This document shows positions 1 through 8,190 of a stretch of 64,000 nt of DNA, piece by piece; position 1 is the first letter of the stretch; every line of letters begins with the position of its first letter. Source of the DNA: Cytobacillus praedii (GTDB taxonomy: Bacteria > Bacillota > Bacilli > Bacillales > Cytobacillaceae); NCBI RefSeq assembly GCF_001439605.1, contig NZ_LMBX01000001.1, positions 213,992-277,991 of the forward strand, written 5' to 3'. The notes below the pieces were generated by a model, which was not told the DNA's origin, did not search any database, and saw only the letters and a program-made list of their open reading frames with translations. The position numbers and the translations under genes were made by a program.

Positions 1-279
1 ACATGTCCAAGATGTCTTCATGCTTGGGAGGAAAAGAAAATTAGCTGTGCGCACTGTGGTTCAGAAGACTCGTTAGTGATCCTTAAAGTAGAGGGCGACG
101 AAAGTGCGGAAATTCATGCATGCCATACATGTAAAGGGTATACTAAAGTCATTGATAGCAGAAAAATGTTTAAAAAGGAATCTCCAACCCTATTAGATGT
201 GAAAAGCATCCATCTCGATTATATTGCTCAAGAAAAGGGGTTCGGTGTTTCAAACGATTCGGGTGCAGGGACTCACTAA
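1..279 (+). CDS. FdhE-like formate dehydrogenase accessory protein, 3' end
   Basis: The reading frame is open from the first base, so the start lies outside the window and only the last 92 residues are visible. They carry three CxxC pairs (CPRC, CAHC, CHTC) and a tail ending in an EKGFGVSN-like stretch. This matches the C-terminal zinc-ribbon part of FdhE proteins, which help mature molybdenum-dependent formate dehydrogenase. A 21-nt gap separates it from mobA, and the genes that follow are all molybdenum-cofactor genes, which fits a formate dehydrogenase maturation operon. The family call rests on cysteine spacing and context; other zinc-ribbon proteins are possible. Confidence 0.75.
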   Translation, partial: TCPRCLHAWEEKKISCAHCGSEDSLVILKVEGDESAEIHACHTCKGYTKVIDSRKMFKKESPTLLDVKSIHLDYIAQEKGFGVSNDSGAGTH

Positions 280-300
280 TTTTCAGGAGCAGGTGAGAAA

Positions 301-921
301 ATGAGGACGACAGGAATAATTATGGCTGGCGGCAAGTCAAGCAGGATGGGGAAAAATAAAGCTCTCTTAAAAATAGGCGGCAAAACCGTCATAGAACATA
401 TTGCTGCAGAGCTTGAAAAGACTGTTGCGGATTTAATGATTGTGACCAATACATTGGAAGATTATCAGTTTCTTAATCTTCCAATGGTTGAGGATGAGTG
501 GAAGGGAATGGGCCCGCTTGCAGGCATTCATGCGGGGCTAAAAGCCTCAAAAACAGATAAAAACCTTGTTGTTGCATGTGATATGCCATTTGTATCTTCG
601 AAGCTAGGAGAAATCTTGCTAGGTTACTTAGATGAGTATGATGCGGCCGTTCCAAATATTTCGAATCAGCTTCATCCATTATTTGCAGCGTATCGCAAAG
701 AAGTTCATGAGGAAATCAGCTATTCCATACAGAAACAGGAGCTGCGAATCAGGCCATTTTTTCAAAAGATAAATACAAAAATTGTGTTAGAAGAAGATCT
801 CCAAATGCTGCATTTCCCTTACCAGGATCATCATTTTTTTAACATGAACCATCCAGAGGAATTCGAGGAAGCTCTTAAGCTAGCAAATGGATATTCAAAA
901 GAAAGCAGAGATTTATCATGA
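301..921 (+). CDS. mobA: Molybdenum cofactor guanylyltransferase MobA
   Basis: A 206-residue NTP-transferase-type protein, about the usual MobA length. The N-terminus carries the nucleotide-binding signature MAGGKSSRMGKNKALL, followed by VEDEWKGMGPLAG and the metal-binding-type CDMPF. MobA transfers GMP to molybdopterin to make the guanine dinucleotide form used by formate dehydrogenases, which fits the FdhE-like gene just upstream. A GGAGCAGGTGAG ribosome site precedes the ATG. The 3' end overlaps moeA by the ATGA tetranucleotide, which indicates translational coupling. Confidence 0.95.
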   Translation: MRTTGIIMAGGKSSRMGKNKALLKIGGKTVIEHIAAELEKTVADLMIVTNTLEDYQFLNLPMVEDEWKGMGPLAGIHAGLKASKTDKNLVVACDMPFVSSKLGEILLGYLDEYDAAVPNISNQLHPLFAAYRKEVHEEISYSIQKQELRIRPFFQKINTKIVLEEDLQMLHFPYQDHHFFNMNHPEEFEEALKLANGYSKESRDLS

Positions 922-2147
922 AATTTTTCCAAGTGAAATCTGTAGAAGAAACGTTTGATTTAATCAGCCGCCATATAAAGCCATTAACTGAATATATAAC
1001 CATTCCGCTCACTGAGGCGCTTCATTTCGTTTTAGCTGAAGATATCTATGCCCCTGAAAATGTTCCTGATTTTCGCCGGTCAACTGTTGATGGATATGCT
1101 GTTAAAGCAAAGGATACATTTGGGTCATCCGAAAGTATGCCTGGTTTTCTTACACTTGCAGGAGAAGTTCAAATGGGCGAAGTGCCTCCAAGAGCAATTC
1201 AAGCAGGGGAAGCGATGTATGTACCGACTGGAGGAATGCTCCCTGATGGCAGTGATGCGGTTGTGATGATTGAGCATTGTGAAGATTTGGCCGGATTAAT
1301 CAATGTCTTCAAGCAGGTCGCTCCTGGCGAAAATGTCATTTCTGTCGGTGAGGATATAGGCAAGGGAGCACTTCTGTTAGAAAAGGGAACAAAGCTTCGT
1401 TCACAAGAGTTAGGTGCACTTGCCTCTCAAGGAATTACAGCGGTTTCTGTGATAAGAAAACCGGTTATCGGCTATCTCTCTTCAGGTGATGAAATTGTTC
1501 CAATCGAAACGGAAAGTCTAGCACCAGGCGAAATACGAGATATGAACGGGATGACAATCGGTGCCCTTGTGGCTGAGTGGGGCTATAGCTTCCAATATGG
1601 AGGCATTGTCAAAGATAACCGCGAAGAGTTTGAACGAAGAGCAAAAGAATTATTAGCACGGACAGACTGTTTAATTGTATCTGGCGGCAGTTCAGTCGGG
1701 ACGAAGGATTATTCAGTAGAAGTGATTCAATCACTTGGTAACCCAGGTGTGTTCGTGCATGGTGTATCCATAAAGCCGGGAAAACCGACGATTCTATCTT
1801 TAGCAGAGAACAAGCCTGTTATTGGCCTCCCAGGTCACCCAGCATCAGCTGTTATTATTTTTCATCTATTCGGAAAGGCTATTTTAGAATTGCTGCACGG
1901 AGCACGAAAGCAGGAAAGACAGCTTACCTTTGCGAAAATAACGAAAAATATTCCCTCTTCACCAGGACGGACAGATTATGTGAGGGTACGATTATTTGAA
2001 GAGAACGATGATTGGTACGCTGAACCGATTATTGGAAAATCCGGTCTCATCTCTACCCTTGTTCAAAGTGATGGAATGATCGAAATCGCAGATAGGCTCG
2101 AAGGTGTTCAAAAGGGAGAACGCGTTCCGGTAAGAATTTTTAGGTAG
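918..2147 (+). CDS. moeA: Molybdopterin molybdenumtransferase MoeA
   Basis: A 409-residue full-length MoeA, which inserts molybdate into adenylylated molybdopterin. The family stretch RRSTVDGYAV is at about residues 54-63. The MoCF-binding domain (GEIRDMNG, then GGSSVGTKDY and PGHPASA) occupies about residues 180-330, and a C-terminal beta-barrel domain follows. The start overlaps the mobA stop (ATGA). A second MoeA-type gene follows after 13 nt, so the operon has two paralogues; this shorter one is the standard enzyme. Confidence 0.96.
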   Translation: MKFFQVKSVEETFDLISRHIKPLTEYITIPLTEALHFVLAEDIYAPENVPDFRRSTVDGYAVKAKDTFGSSESMPGFLTLAGEVQMGEVPPRAIQAGEAMYVPTGGMLPDGSDAVVMIEHCEDLAGLINVFKQVAPGENVISVGEDIGKGALLLEKGTKLRSQELGALASQGITAVSVIRKPVIGYLSSGDEIVPIETESLAPGEIRDMNGMTIGALVAEWGYSFQYGGIVKDNREEFERRAKELLARTDCLIVSGGSSVGTKDYSVEVIQSLGNPGVFVHGVSIKPGKPTILSLAENKPVIGLPGHPASAVIIFHLFGKAILELLHGARKQERQLTFAKITKNIPSSPGRTDYVRVRLFEENDDWYAEPIIGKSGLISTLVQSDGMIEIADRLEGVQKGERVPVRIFR

Positions 2148-2160
2148 GGGGTGGGATTAT

Positions 2161-4098
2161 ATGTCAACATTCCATTTCAAGAGGAAGGTATACTTACAGG
2201 ACAAGCCACGGCATGAGGCTGTTCAACAAATGCTTGCCCATTTTGAATCATCCAATCAAGAAATCGAATGGCTGGACAGCTCGAGTTCATTAGGCAGGGT
2301 ATTAGCTGAGCCTGTTTTTGCAAACAGTTCCATGCCCCATTACCATGCGTCTGCAATGGACGGAATTGCTGTTATTGCGGAGGAAACCTTCTCAGCACAT
2401 GAGCAGCGGCCGATTCAGTTAAAACGAAATAATGATTTTGTATACGTTGATACTGGAAATGAGGTTCCTTCTCCTTTTGATGCTGTTATTATGATTGAGC
2501 AGGTAAATGAGATTACTGAGGATACAATTGAGATTATTGAACCTGCCGTACCATGGCAGCATATTCGTCCAATTGGAGAGGATATTGTACAGGAGGAAAT
2601 GCTCTTTCCCCAAGGCCATCTTATTCGTCCTGTAGATATCGGAGCCCTTCTTGCTTCAAGAACGGTGACAGTTCCGGTAGTGAAAAAGCCGATCGTAACA
2701 ATTATTCCAACAGGGAACGAGCTAGTTTCCCCAGCTGACTCCATCTCTGCTGGGCAATTAATTGAATTTAATGGAACAGTTTTTGCTAATTATATTCATG
2801 AATGGGGTGGAGAGCCATATTTACACCCGATTGTGAAGGACGAACCGGAGGAATTGCAGGCAGCCCTTTTGGAAGCTGTCAAAGATTCTGATATTGTTGT
2901 TATTAACGCAGGTTCTTCTGCTGGATCAAAAGATTACACAGTCCATATGATTCAAGAGCTTGGAGAGGTTTTTACTCATGGAGTGGCAACCAGACCAGGC
3001 AAGCCTGTGATCATTGGGAAAATTGAAGATACAATCATCATTGGGGTTCCTGGCTATCCTGTTTCTGCTTATCTAGCGCTTGAATGGTTTGTCAGACCGC
3101 TTATTTATGAAGTATTGCGAATACCTGAGCCTGTCAGGCAAAAGCTTAAGGTGAAGGTTGGACGCCGCATCGTTGGGACGATGGGGGCAGAGGATTTTAT
3201 TCGGATGAATATTGGATTTGTAGACGGTGAATATATCGCCATTCCACTCCCAAGAGCGGCTGGAGTAACGATGTCGTTAGTCCGTGCAGACGGGATGCTT
3301 ATTATTCCTCCTACTAGCCTTGGATATGAACAAGGTGAGTACGCAGAAGTTGAATTGTATAAACCGTTAGAAGAAATTCAGCAATCCATCGTATGTATTG
3401 GAAGTCATGATTTAACGATTGACCTCCTATCATCCCAATTGAAAAAGGGAAAAAGAGATTCAAGGATCATGTCTTCCCATGTCGGAAGCTTGGCAGGAAT
3501 TATGGCAATTAAGAAGGGAGAGGCACATGTGGCCGGCATCCATCTTCTTGACCCAGAAACAATGGAATATAATCAATCCTATATTAAAAGGTTTTTGGCA
3601 GATAAAGAGGTTGTTCTATATCCATTTTTAAAAAGAAAACAAGGCTGGCTAGTGCCGAAGGGCAATCCACTTGATATACAATCAATAAAAGATATTGTTC
3701 AAAAACAGGGGCATTTTGTTAACCGTCAAAAAGGGGCGGGCACAAGAATCCTATTTGATATGCTTTTAAGAAAAGAAGGAATTGGTGCAGAGGACATTAT
3801 AGGCTATGATAGGGAAATGTTCTCCCATTTAAGTGTGGCAGCAGAGGTAAAAGGGAATCAGAATGCAGTTGGGTTAGGAATCTATCCTGCAGCAAATGCA
3901 ATGGGACTTGACTTTCTCTCTGTTGCGGATGAACACTATGATTTACTTATGACAAAGGAATTCTTCGAAAGTCAAAAGGGAACGGACTTAATCGCAGCGA
4001 TTCAATCGGAAGAGTTTATCGAAAAAGTAGAAGGAATTGGCGGGTATCTTCTAGAAAGGAATCCTAAACCAATCTACTTCAGCAAAAGTCTGTGTTAA
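2161..4098 (+). CDS. MoeA-type protein fused to a substrate-binding-protein-like domain
   Basis: A 645-residue fusion. Residues 1 to about 405 are MoeA-like (MPHYHASAMDGIAV near residue 60, NAGSSAGSKDYTV near residue 255, PGYPVSAY near residue 300). Residues from about 415 to 645 look like a type II periplasmic-binding-protein fold without a signal peptide, so a cytoplasmic ligand-binding domain (starting IVCIGSHDLTIDLL, with GAGTRILFD later). Such fusions are known in Firmicutes and archaea. The tail is thought to bind molybdate, tungstate or a pterin ligand, but its function is not established and is inferred here. It lies in the moeA-moaE operon with a GGGGGTGGGATT ribosome site. Confidence 0.92.
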   Translation: MSTFHFKRKVYLQDKPRHEAVQQMLAHFESSNQEIEWLDSSSSLGRVLAEPVFANSSMPHYHASAMDGIAVIAEETFSAHEQRPIQLKRNNDFVYVDTGNEVPSPFDAVIMIEQVNEITEDTIEIIEPAVPWQHIRPIGEDIVQEEMLFPQGHLIRPVDIGALLASRTVTVPVVKKPIVTIIPTGNELVSPADSISAGQLIEFNGTVFANYIHEWGGEPYLHPIVKDEPEELQAALLEAVKDSDIVVINAGSSAGSKDYTVHMIQELGEVFTHGVATRPGKPVIIGKIEDTIIIGVPGYPVSAYLALEWFVRPLIYEVLRIPEPVRQKLKVKVGRRIVGTMGAEDFIRMNIGFVDGEYIAIPLPRAAGVTMSLVRADGMLIIPPTSLGYEQGEYAEVELYKPLEEIQQSIVCIGSHDLTIDLLSSQLKKGKRDSRIMSSHVGSLAGIMAIKKGEAHVAGIHLLDPETMEYNQSYIKRFLADKEVVLYPFLKRKQGWLVPKGNPLDIQSIKDIVQKQGHFVNRQKGAGTRILFDMLLRKEGIGAEDIIGYDREMFSHLSVAAEVKGNQNAVGLGIYPAANAMGLDFLSVADEHYDLLMTKEFFESQKGTDLIAAIQSEEFIEKVEGIGGYLLERNPKPIYFSKSLC

Positions 4099-4121
4099 TA
4101 CTGGATGTTGATTATTTATTT

Positions 4122-4260
4122 GTTGATTGTAGCGGAAGGCACGAGACTCCTGCGGGAAGAGTAGGACAGGTGAGACCGGGCAGGAGCGAAAGCGACGAGG
4201 AGGCTCACCGCCTCCCCCGCGGAAAGCGAGTGCATGGAGCGGAAATCAACCTTTACCAAC
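4122..4260 (+). repeat. Dispersed repeat A, copy 1 (nearly complete core)
   Basis: This fills the gap between the moeA fusion gene and moaE. It has the family features: a left end like GTTGATTGTAGCGGAAGG, the conserved blocks GAGACTCCTGCGGGA, GGACAGGTGAGACC, GAGGAGGCTCACCGCC and CCCGCGGAAAGCGAG, and the right end GGAGCGGAAATCAACC. The flank ATTTACGAAAAAAAGCC matches the outer right flank of other copies. A spurious open frame covers it. It sits inside an operon, so it must be transcribed through. Confidence 0.9.
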
Positions 4261-4310
4261 TGAGGTTTGTATTTACGAAAAAAAGCCTTTAACAAAAAGG
4301 AGTTGATTAA

Positions 4311-4775
4311 ATGAATTATGCCATTTCAAAAGAACCAATCAACGTACAGGAAGTGATTGATAAGGTTGTACAGCGTGAAGCGGGTGCGATTACTACCTTT
4401 ATTGGAACTGTACGCGAATTGACGCACGGAAAGAAAACATTGTATTTAATATACGAAGCATACGAGCCGATGGCTGTGAAAAAGCTCGAACAAATTGGAA
4501 ATGAGATTAAAGAGCGCTGGCATGGAGCTGAGGTAGCAATTACCCATCGGGTTGGAAAGCTGGATATAACAGATGTTGCTGTTGTTATTGCCGTTTCAAC
4601 CCCTCATCGTGCTGATGCATATGAAGCGAATCGGTATGCAATTGAACGCATCAAGGAGATCGTGCCCATTTGGAAAAAGGAGCACTGGGAAGATGGGCAA
4701 GAATGGATTGGAAATCAGCTTGAGACAGTTGCCTATCCAAAAGGAAAACCGGAGGAGAGTGACTTACATGAATAA
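4311..4775 (+). CDS. moaE: Molybdopterin synthase catalytic subunit MoaE
   Basis: A 154-residue MoaE, the usual length. It has the family stretches GAITTFIGTVRELTHGKK (residues 25-42), the YEAYEPMA block, HRVGKL, and the C-terminal PIWKKEHWEDG containing the catalytic lysine region. With MoaD it converts precursor Z (cPMP) to molybdopterin by adding two sulfurs. An AAAAGGAGTTG ribosome site lies 6 nt before the ATG. Its last 8 nt overlap the moaD start. Confidence 0.97.
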   Translation: MNYAISKEPINVQEVIDKVVQREAGAITTFIGTVRELTHGKKTLYLIYEAYEPMAVKKLEQIGNEIKERWHGAEVAITHRVGKLDITDVAVVIAVSTPHRADAYEANRYAIERIKEIVPIWKKEHWEDGQEWIGNQLETVAYPKGKPEESDLHE

Positions 4776-5001
4776 AGTTTTGTTTTTTGCTCATTTACGG
4801 GATGCTGTTGGTGAAGAGTTTATCACGATAGACGCAAGTGGAAGAACGGTAGCGGATCTGAAACAGATGGTTTTGGAAAAATACACATCCGTCAATCTTG
4901 AAAATGTAATGACAGCAATAAATGAGGAATTTGCTTCAGATGATGATATGATTCATGAAGGAAGCGAGATTGCCTTTATTCCTCCAGTCAGTGGCGGCTG
5001 A
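4768..5001 (+). CDS. moaD: Molybdopterin synthase sulfur carrier subunit MoaD
   Basis: A 77-residue ubiquitin-like carrier that ends in Gly-Gly after PPVSGG, the C-terminus that is adenylylated and thiocarboxylated. The ATG inside the moaE 3' end (overlap 8 nt) was chosen because it gives MNKVLFFAHLRDAVGEEF, the normal MoaD N-terminus. A longer in-frame opening upstream is a moaE shadow. The AGGAGAGTGACTTAC just upstream supplies the ribosome site. MoaD works with MoaE and is activated by MoeB, encoded 42 nt downstream. Confidence 0.96.
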   Translation: MNKVLFFAHLRDAVGEEFITIDASGRTVADLKQMVLEKYTSVNLENVMTAINEEFASDDDMIHEGSEIAFIPPVSGG

Positions 5002-5043
5002 TAAGGGAAAAAAAGTCATTTTTCCCTGAAAGGAGTAACGCAC

Positions 5044-6063
5044 ATGGATGAAAGGTATTCTAGACAAACCTTGTTTTCACCGATTGGGAAAGCGGGACAA
5101 GAGAAAATTCGTTCAAAACATATATTGATGATAGGTGCTGGTGCGTTAGGCTCAGGCAATGCAGAAATATTAACAAGAGCAGGAGTAGGCAGGCTGACTA
5201 TCGTTGATAGGGACTATGTAGAGGCTAGCAATCTGCAGCGTCAACAGCTGTATACAGAGCAAGATGTGGAGGAAAAGCTGCCTAAAGCAGCAGCCGCTGC
5301 AAAACGACTTCGAAAGATTAATTCTGATGTGGAGATTGAGGCTGTTATTACAGATGCAACACCGGAAAAGCTTGAGGAGCTCATTCAAGGTGTGGACTTA
5401 ATTATTGATGCAACAGATAATTTTGAAACGAGAATGGCGATTAATGATGTCTCGCAAAAATATCAGATCCCATGGATTTATGGGGCCTGTGTCGGCAGTT
5501 TTGGCATGAGTTTAACCATTCTTCCCGGGAAGACGCCCTGTTTAAATTGTATTCTGAAAAAGATCCCTATTCAGGGGATGACGTGTGATACAGGTGGGAT
5601 CATCGCACCCACTGTTCAAATGGTTATTTCCCACCAATCAGCTGAGGCGTTGAAGATCCTTGTAGAGGATTGGGAGGCTGTCCGTACGTCATTTGTCAGC
5701 TTCGATTTATGGAGAAATCAATATACAAGCATGAAGGTTTCAAAAGCAAAGGATGCTGGCTGTTTATCATGTGGGGAAAATAGAACCTATCCGTATTTAG
5801 ATAGCGAGAATATGACAAAGTCGACTGTTCTTTGCGGCAGAGATACAGTACAGATTCGCCCGCCTAGACAGCAGAATATTCAGTTAAATGATTTATCCTT
5901 GCAATTAAAAGAACTTGGATATAAGGTGAAGGGAAACCCATATTTACTTTCTGTTGAGATAGACGAACAGCGTCTCGTTATTTTCAATGATGGTCGTGCA
6001 CTTATACATGGAACGAATGATTTAACACAGGCAAAATCAATTTATCAGCGTCTGCTTGGATAA
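5044..6063 (+). CDS. moeB: MoaD adenylyltransferase MoeB (ThiF/HesA family)
   Basis: A 339-residue E1-like enzyme. The nucleotide-binding motif GAGALGSGNAEILTRAGVG is near residues 32-50, followed by DRDYVEASNLQRQ and DATDNFETR. CLNC and CLSC pairs form the structural zinc site. MoeB adenylylates the MoaD C-terminal glycine. About 80 residues after the zinc site form a C-terminal extension typical of Bacillus MoeB/ThiF proteins; it is not a recognisable rhodanese domain. The gene is last in the operon and is followed by a strong terminator. Confidence 0.95.
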   Translation: MDERYSRQTLFSPIGKAGQEKIRSKHILMIGAGALGSGNAEILTRAGVGRLTIVDRDYVEASNLQRQQLYTEQDVEEKLPKAAAAAKRLRKINSDVEIEAVITDATPEKLEELIQGVDLIIDATDNFETRMAINDVSQKYQIPWIYGACVGSFGMSLTILPGKTPCLNCILKKIPIQGMTCDTGGIIAPTVQMVISHQSAEALKILVEDWEAVRTSFVSFDLWRNQYTSMKVSKAKDAGCLSCGENRTYPYLDSENMTKSTVLCGRDTVQIRPPRQQNIQLNDLSLQLKELGYKVKGNPYLLSVEIDEQRLVIFNDGRALIHGTNDLTQAKSIYQRLLG

Positions 6064-6068
6064 CAGTA

Positions 6069-6102
6069 AATCTCTGACTATAAATTAGTCGGAGATTTTT
6101 TT
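6069..6102 (+). terminator. Rho-independent terminator of the Moco operon
   Basis: The stem AATCTCTGACT / AGTCGGAGATT has a short A/T loop and is followed by seven T. It starts 6 nt after the moeB stop. Confidence 0.9.
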
Positions 6103-6235
6103 GTATAAAGAAAGTCTATGGTCAAGCGGGAAAAGCCAATTTAATAGTTGAAATATCAGCTAACATCCACATGATAGATTGTAAACAGATGCTAATAATT
6201 ATTTGCGATACGACAAAATTCCCCAGGAAATGATG

Positions 6236-6251
6236 TGTTTCACGTGAAACA
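6236..6251. other. parS site (ParB/Spo0J binding palindrome)
   Basis: TGTTTCACGTGAAACA is a perfect 16-bp palindrome. It matches the Bacillus parS consensus TGTTNCACGTGAAACA, differing from the best-known B. subtilis version only at the degenerate position. ParB (Spo0J) nucleates and spreads here to organise the origin region and load SMC condensin. It sits in an intergenic gap, whereas many parS sites lie inside genes. Its presence suggests the window lies in the origin-proximal part of the chromosome. Confidence 0.93.
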
Positions 6252-6313
6252 GACAGCATTTTTGTCATCTTACGAATTGTGAGGGATGGATCGAAAAATT
6301 CAGCCAGTTCATG

Positions 6314-6319
6314 TATAAT
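6314..6319 (+). promoter_or_regulatory. Putative -10 element for the small CxxC protein gene
   Basis: A perfect TATAAT lies 30 nt before the chosen ATG. No good -35 is visible at 16-18 nt upstream, so the promoter is only tentative. Confidence 0.45.
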
Positions 6320-6348
6320 GAATGTTGATTAAAAAGAGGAATGAGAAA

Positions 6349-6525
6349 ATGGAGAAAAACAGAATTGATTGTTTCAAATGTAAATTTTTCTATGTTACTT
6401 GGGACCAAAGATTCCCAAAGGGCTGCAAAGCATTCCAATTTAAAACAGCAAAGCTTCCATCAGTAGAAGTTCCTCGAGCCTCCGGTGAGCCTTGCTTGCG
6501 TTTTGAAAAGAAAGCTGGTAAATGA
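6349..6525 (+). CDS. Small cysteine-containing protein, conserved in Bacillaceae, unknown function
   Basis: A 58-residue protein with a CFKC pair, then GCKAF and a C-terminal EPCLRF. The four cysteines could bind a metal ion. The ATG at 6349 is chosen over the in-frame ATG at 6322 because AAGAGGA lies 8 nt before it, while the upstream ATG has no ribosome site and would lie almost at the predicted transcription start. I recall similar short proteins in other bacilli, sometimes mislabelled as uracil-DNA glycosylase; it has no glycosylase domain. The gene lies 97 nt from parS. Confidence 0.7.
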   Translation: MEKNRIDCFKCKFFYVTWDQRFPKGCKAFQFKTAKLPSVEVPRASGEPCLRFEKKAGK

Positions 6526-6583
6526 TAAATAGGTATTTAAAGTAAAACTCCTTTCTCGTGCTTCCTGCTTTTGAACAAACGGT

Positions 6584-6715
6584 GGTTGATTGGAGCAAAG
6601 GATCCGAGACTCCAGCGGGATAAATGGGACAGGGGAGACTCCTCAGGAGCGATTGGGCGAGGATGCTCACCGCACACCCAGCGGTTCGCTGCGCATCCTG
6701 AAGCGGAGAATAACC
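6584..6715 (+). repeat. Dispersed repeat A, copy 2 (diverged)
   Basis: It begins GGTTGATTGGAGCAAAGG and continues with CCGAGACTCCAGCGGGA, GGGACAGGGGAGACTCC and GAGGATGCTCACCGC. It ends in GAAGCGGAGAATAACC. The middle differs from other copies (CAGCGGTTCGCTGCGCATCC), so this is an old or distinct subtype. Confidence 0.8.
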
Positions 6716-6765
6716 ACTATCACTTTATATTAGTAGAAACAAAAGCATGATAAATAGAGGTGAAA

Positions 6766-7041
6766 ATGTTGAACATTTCCGTCCAGCAACTGCTAAGGAA
6801 AATCGAAGAGGAATTGCATGAAGCGAAAGGAAACATCAATGAGGCAAGAATAAGAGAAAGAATCTATTCAATTAAATCACTGTGTGAGCTCATATTAGAT
6901 GAACAGGTTCAGCCGGCTGCTCCAAATCATACATATATTCCTAAACAACCGGCTTATCAGGCGCAGCCAGCTAGTATACAGCAGCCTAAACGTCTAGAGT
7001 TGGAAGATGAGGCAAATGGAGATTCATTGTTCGACTTTTAA
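6766..7041 (+). CDS. ywdI: YwdI-family protein (DUF5327)
   Basis: A 91-residue cytoplasmic protein. The N-terminal half ([19 protein letters not shown] and following) is predicted helical; the C-terminal half is rich in Gln, Pro and Ala and ends in DSLFDF. The ATG at 6766 is preferred to a GTG 6 nt upstream because the GTG lies within the AGAGGTG ribosome site. Placement directly before ywdK and the convergent gerQ matches B. subtilis ywdI. Function unknown. Confidence 0.8.
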   Translation: MLNISVQQLLRKIEEELHEAKGNINEARIRERIYSIKSLCELILDEQVQPAAPNHTYIPKQPAYQAQPASIQQPKRLELEDEANGDSLFDF

Positions 7042-7061
7042 GTGGAAAAGAGGGAGCTAAA

Positions 7062-7433
7062 ATGAAATTATTTATTATTCTTGGAGCTATTAATGCTTTT
7101 TTATCTGTGGCCTTAGGCGCTTTCGGTGCTCATGGTCTTGAAAAGACGGTTGAGCCAAAGTATTTAGAAATCTGGAAAACAGGAGTTACCTATCAAATGT
7201 TCCATGCAACGGGATTATTAGTAATAGGTGTCCTTCTAGGCAAACTGCCAGCAAGTGCTTTATTATCCTGGTCAGGCTGGTTCATGTTAATCGGGATTAT
7301 CTTTTTCTCCGGAAGTTTGTACATCCTGACACTAACGAAAATTGGTGTTCTGGGGGCTATCACGCCAATTGGCGGTGTTTGCTTTTTAACAGCATGGATA
7401 TTGTTAATCATCGCAGCAGTAAAGCATTTATAA
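7062..7433 (+). CDS. ywdK: DUF423 membrane protein YwdK
   Basis: A 123-residue protein with four predicted membrane helices (about residues 3-22, 46-64, 72-90 and 98-118) and the family motif GAFGAHGL near residue 21. DUF423 proteins are widespread small inner-membrane proteins of unknown function. It follows ywdI by 20 nt with a GAGGGAGCTAAA ribosome site and is probably co-transcribed with it. It is convergent with gerQ, sharing one terminator. Confidence 0.9.
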   Translation: MKLFIILGAINAFLSVALGAFGAHGLEKTVEPKYLEIWKTGVTYQMFHATGLLVIGVLLGKLPASALLSWSGWFMLIGIIFFSGSLYILTLTKIGVLGAITPIGGVCFLTAWILLIIAAVKHL

Positions 7434-7440
7434 GAAATGA

Positions 7441-7477
7441 AAGAGCTTTGACGTTTTGTGTCAAAGCTCTTTTTTGT
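7441..7477. terminator. Bidirectional terminator between ywdK and gerQ
   Basis: The stem AAAGAGCTTTGAC / GTCAAAGCTCTTTT has T runs on both strands. It lies between the convergent stop codons and can serve both genes. Confidence 0.9.
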
Positions 7478-7478
7478 A

Positions 7479-7964
7479 TTACCTAGGACTGTATTGAGAA
7501 AGGCTCGGTGCTCCACCGAATGAAGGATAATCATACTCGATTTCTTCTTCAAACGTTACATAGTCTACATAAACCATTGGGATTAAGTACCGCATGCCTG
7601 ATTGCGGGTCACTTAAGATTACATGATCCCTCCCCGCAGCTTCGATGATGCCTTCGAACTTTTTGGCATTCCACTCTCGATTATTTTCAAAAGTGGCATA
7701 AACCGTAACAAGTTTTCCTTTGTTCAAACGCAGAATGTTTTCGATATAGGATTGCTCAATCGGAAGCATCCCTGGAACTTGTGGAGCTTGTGATGGGGCA
7801 CTGCCGACTCCTGTTGTTGGAAATGGAACAGTTTGCATTTGCGGGTAGGCAATTGGTGGCTGCACTCTATATGCAGGAGTATTAGAAGTTCCTCCTGTAT
7901 ATGGCTGCTGATACCCGTAGTATGGGTTTGCTGTGTACTGATACTGATTAAAGTTTTGACTCAC
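7479..7964 (-). CDS. gerQ: Spore coat protein GerQ
   Basis: A 161-residue protein. The N-terminal 60 residues are rich in Gln, Tyr and Pro (NQYQYTANPYYGYQQPYTGG). A conserved C-terminal domain follows (EQSYIENILRLNKGKLVTVY and AGRDHVILSDPQSGMRYLIP). GerQ is an inner-coat protein needed to retain the cortex hydrolase CwlJ; it is cross-linked by transglutaminase through its lysines and glutamines. It matches the B. subtilis gene in order and orientation. An AGGAGGG-type ribosome site (reverse strand) precedes the ATG. Mother-cell expression is expected from the family; no sigma site was assigned. Confidence 0.95.
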   Translation of the reverse strand: MSQNFNQYQYTANPYYGYQQPYTGGTSNTPAYRVQPPIAYPQMQTVPFPTTGVGSAPSQAPQVPGMLPIEQSYIENILRLNKGKLVTVYATFENNREWNAKKFEGIIEAAGRDHVILSDPQSGMRYLIPMVYVDYVTFEEEIEYDYPSFGGAPSLSQYSPR

Positions 7965-8142
7965 ACGTTTCCCTCCTAAAAATCAAAATGAAGCTTCATA
8001 TAAAGCTCAGGAGAATATGGATATAGTAGACTAATGAATCTTGATATTGCTGATAAATACTCACTAATTCATTTGTATGTATAGGCCTGTTTTTTTATTC
8101 TCCTTTTCTTTGTAAGAAAATGATATTAGGGATGTTGCAGCC

Positions 8143-8179
8143 AAAAAGAAAGCCTCCTTCGCATATAGGCAAAGGAGGC
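8143..8179 (-). terminator. Terminator of hemQ
   Basis: On the reverse strand the stem GCCTCCTTTGC / GCGAAGGAGGC is followed by a T-rich run. It lies just beyond the hemQ stop. Confidence 0.85.
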
Positions 8180-8190
8180 TGTATGAAAAA

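Noticed and set aside
4092..4292. 66-codon open frame between the moeA fusion and moaE
   Set aside because: It lies on dispersed repeat A, has no ribosome site, and the same frame is broken in other copies.
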